DNA of 8,369 nucleotides, from NCBI GenBank assembly GCA_001603685.1, contig LUZO01000255.1, positions 1 to 8,369 of the forward strand, written 5' to 3'. Below the pieces are notes generated by a model, which saw only the letters and a list, made by a program, of their open reading frames with translations, searched no databases and was not told where the DNA came from. Positions 6,389 through 8,369 of this stretch are shown here, one piece after another. The position numbers and the translations under genes were made by a program. Source of the DNA: Bacteroidales bacterium Bact_23. GTDB lineage: Bacteria; Bacteroidota; Bacteroidia; Bacteroidales; Lentimicrobiaceae. Position 1 is the first letter of the stretch; the number at the start of each line of letters is the position of its first letter.

Positions 6389-6396
6389 CAAAAATA
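6389..6396 (-). promoter_or_regulatory. -7 promoter element for the four-helix membrane protein gene
   Basis: On the minus strand this reads TATTTTTG, a perfect TAnnTTTG. Transcription would start near 6382, about 22 nt before the ATG at 6360. The -33 position, near 6417-6420, reads only CTGG, so the upstream element is poor. Confidence 0.45.
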
Positions 6397-6442
6397 GGAC
6401 AAACTTCGAATCCTTTCCAGGATTAAAAATAAAAGCGGCATT

Positions 6443-6469
6443 TTTGTAATACAAACCATTTTCCGTTTG
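6443..6469 (+). promoter_or_regulatory. Weak candidate promoter for the TrkH-type gene
   Basis: TTTG at 6443-6446 and TCCGTTTG at 6462-6469 lie 15 nt apart. The second lacks the TA of the -7 consensus and the spacing is short. A start near 6476 would leave a leader of about 40 nt before the ATG at 6518. No better candidate is visible in the divergent gap. Confidence 0.25.
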
Positions 6470-6517
6470 TTTATAGTGTGCATTTTTAGAAAGGAAATTT
6501 TTAGCTGCCACAATAAA

Positions 6518-8338
6518 ATGTCATTACGACTGAAAATCTACAAGCTGACCAGCTTTCTGAAGCGCTGGCGCAATCGCTTGCTTCACTCCCTGGATGCCTT
6601 TGGAATTGCAGGCGCCATTGCAGGTTTTGCCCTTGTATTGTATCATATTGGTTTTGAGCACGAAGCAGCCCGCCTGATGAAAATAAACCGGGCGATGAAT
6701 TTCGTGCTCGGATTCATTGTAATCAGCAACCTGGCCGGGTTTATGCTCGAAACCTGGAAACTAAAGGTATGGAAGCTAAAATTGGCTGAAATCATCATGG
6801 TTCCGCTGGTTTTGCTGCTGCTCGATGCACGCACCGGATTGTTCGGGATTGCAGGGAACAGCGGATTTGTTTTTGATCTTTTTTCGAGAGACATCACCGC
6901 CCAGATGATTGTGATTTTCGTACTGCTGGTGGAAATCTCCACCGGCTCGCTTCAGCTCAGCAACCGGAATACCAATCCGGCGCTGCTTTTTGCAGGCAGC
7001 TTTCTGTTTCTGATATTTTTTGGCGCCGGATTGCTGCTGCTGCCCAATGCCACCTACGATGGAATCAGCTTTACGGATGCCGTATTTACCTCAACCAGCG
7101 CCGTTTGCGTTACCGGTCTTATAGTGGTGGATACCGCCACCTATTTTACGCCTCTGGGCCAGGGAATCATTCTTCTGCTGATTCAACTCGGAGGGCTGGG
7201 CATTATGACATTCACCAGCTTTTTCGGCCACTTCTTCAAGGGAGGCTCATCCTTCGGCAACGAATTCCTGCTGAAGGAGCTGCTCAATGAGGATAAACTC
7301 GGTGAGATTTTCAGGACACTCGGAAAAATCATCCTCGTAACCTTTCTGATTGAAGCCACCGGCGCGCTGCTGATTTTTCACAATCTGAATTACGGATTTG
7401 ACGGCAGCCGTACCAGTCAGGCGGCATTCGCCGTTTTTCACTCGGTCTCGGCTTTCTGCAACGCCGGCTTCTCTCTGCTTTCGAACAACCTCTATGATTC
7501 GTGGTTCCGCTACAATTACTCCCTGCATCTTATCATCGCCTTTCTCATCATTGTCGGCGGCCTGGGGTTTCCCATTATTTTTAACTACCTCAGGCTGTTT
7601 CATTATTACCTGGTAAACGGGTTCCGGAAGCTGGTTTTCAGGCAGCCGTTTGAACACCTGCCCCGCATCATCAACATCAACAGCAGGCTGGTCCTGATTA
7701 CCACGCTGTTTCTGCTGATTTCCGGAACTGCGCTGCTGTTTCTGCTGGAATACAATGCCAGCCTGAAGGATCTGTCGCTGCAGGGGAAACTGACCGGCGC
7801 CTTTTTCAATGCCGTTACAGCCCGTACCGCCGGTTTCAACAGTACCGATCTTACGGCGCTTGTACCCGCTTCGGTATTGCTGATGATTTTTCTGATGTGG
7901 ATAGGAGCGTCGCCAGCATCAACCGGAGGCGGAATCAAAACCACCACCTTCGCCGTGGCATTTCTCAATATCTTCAGCATTGCCAGAGGCAAAGACCAGA
8001 TTGAATACAAGGGCCGTGAAATTTCAAACAGCTCAGTCAGAAAGGCATCGGCGGTTACCTGGCTCTCGCTGATGGTTATCGGGCTGGCGGTGCTTCTGCT
8101 TCAGATTACCGACGAAAAACTCGGAGCCATCAATCTGATTTTCGAAACCTTTTCAGCCTACGGAACCGTTGGCCTGTCGCTGGGGATTACTTCAGCCCTT
8201 TCCGTTACCGGCAGGTGGATTCTTATCGTGGTTATGTTTCTCGGAAGGGTGGGAACCCTGACGCTGCTGGTCGGGCTGTTCAGAAAAGTGAGGAGCCTGC
8301 ATTATAGTTACCCCGCTGAAAATGTGCTGATTACCTGA
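6518..8338 (+). CDS. trkH: TrkH/KtrB-family potassium transporter membrane subunit with N-terminal extension
   Basis: This 606-aa protein is the ion-translocating subunit of a Trk/Ktr potassium uptake system in the inner membrane; the family has four membrane-pore-membrane units, each giving one selectivity-filter loop. All four loops are visible: STSAVCVTGL (192-201), SVSAFCNAGF (309-318), TARTAGFNS (434-442) and FSAYGTVGL (545-553), each with its filter glycine. The conserved SPASTGGGIKTTT lies at 465-477. The canonical part begins near residue 150. Before it are about 150 residues with perhaps four further membrane segments (about 27-43, 58-78, 89-104, 128-139), making the protein longer than typical TrkH (about 480) or KtrB (about 450). 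I chose the ATG at 6518; the frame is open upstream to a TTG at 6467, but those 17 codons look like leader sequence. The regulatory TrkA/KtrA subunit is not seen in the window. The next gene overlaps the stop. Confidence 0.93.
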   Translation: MSLRLKIYKLTSFLKRWRNRLLHSLDAFGIAGAIAGFALVLYHIGFEHEAARLMKINRAMNFVLGFIVISNLAGFMLETWKLKVWKLKLAEIIMVPLVLLLLDARTGLFGIAGNSGFVFDLFSRDITAQMIVIFVLLVEISTGSLQLSNRNTNPALLFAGSFLFLIFFGAGLLLLPNATYDGISFTDAVFTSTSAVCVTGLIVVDTATYFTPLGQGIILLLIQLGGLGIMTFTSFFGHFFKGGSSFGNEFLLKELLNEDKLGEIFRTLGKIILVTFLIEATGALLIFHNLNYGFDGSRTSQAAFAVFHSVSAFCNAGFSLLSNNLYDSWFRYNYSLHLIIAFLIIVGGLGFPIIFNYLRLFHYYLVNGFRKLVFRQPFEHLPRIININSRLVLITTLFLLISGTALLFLLEYNASLKDLSLQGKLTGAFFNAVTARTAGFNSTDLTALVPASVLLMIFLMWIGASPASTGGGIKTTTFAVAFLNIFSIARGKDQIEYKGREISNSSVRKASAVTWLSLMVIGLAVLLLQITDEKLGAINLIFETFSAYGTVGLSLGITSALSVTGRWILIVVMFLGRVGTLTLLVGLFRKVRSLHYSYPAENVLIT

Positions 8339-8369
8339 TGCGAAAAACCATTCTCCAATTCATTTACAT
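8338..8369 (+). CDS. Start of a gene translationally coupled to the TrkH-type gene (partial)
   Basis: The transporter stop TGA (8336-8338) shares its last base with an ATG (8338-8340) in the TGATG arrangement typical of translational coupling. The frame is open to the window end and gives MRKTILQFIY. Ten residues are too few to identify it. The start does not resemble the usual N-terminus of TrkA/KtrA, which enters a Rossmann fold at once. It is more like the beginning of a signal peptide or membrane segment. Confidence 0.45.
   Translation, partial: MRKTILQFIY

Noticed and set aside
5864..6511. Open frame of 215 codons on the minus strand
   Set aside because: It overlaps the four-helix membrane protein in another frame and extends across the divergent promoter region; hydropathy supports the 150-aa frame instead.
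6467..6517. Upstream TTG start adding 17 residues to the TrkH-type protein
   Set aside because: The added codons lie in the likely promoter and leader, and the ATG at 6518 gives a normal basic N-terminus.

Overview
The window comes from a member of the Bacteroidota, probably an environmental or gut-type Bacteroidales/Flavobacteriales relative; I cannot place it more precisely. Three things point there. Promoters fit the Bacteroidota primary-sigma pattern (TTTG, about 20 nt, TAnnTTTG). One gene ends in a type IX secretion (Por) C-terminal sorting domain. Genes start without clear Shine-Dalgarno sequences.

Layout. Bases 1-294 are an AT-rich intergenic stretch with a weak hairpin and the typA promoter. 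Bases 295-2097 (+) encode the translational GTPase TypA/BipA. Bases 2226-2828 (+) encode a small lipoprotein with an LEA14/WHy-like domain and its own promoter. Bases 2829-3362 have no gene. They hold seven copies of a REP-like palindromic element in both orientations, two identical 14-nt GC palindromes and a CCTTTTT tandem repeat. Bases 3363-5471 (-) encode a large secreted protein with a signal peptide, Ycf48/BNR-like WAVGxxGT repeats and a T9SS sorting domain. Bases 5472-5907 are non-coding. They contain a strong leftward promoter far from the next gene, a (CT)9 microsatellite, hairpins and a short stretch resembling the end of a REP-associated (Y1/IS200-like) transposase. Bases 5908-6360 (-) encode a small four-helix membrane protein of unknown function. 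It is divergent from bases 6518-8338 (+), a TrkH/KtrB-type potassium transporter subunit with all four selectivity-filter loops and a long N-terminal membrane extension. A further gene begins at 8338, overlapping the trkH stop by one base, and runs off the end.

The genes do not form one pathway. typA and the lipoprotein gene look like separate transcription units. The secreted protein gene converges on them across the REP-like cluster. Only trkH and the partial gene after it look like an operon. I see no clear new multi-gene system. The most notable material is non-coding: the REP-like cluster, with a possible transposase fossil about 2.5 kb away, and a 140-nt transcribed segment upstream of the secreted protein gene that could be a small RNA or an attenuated leader.
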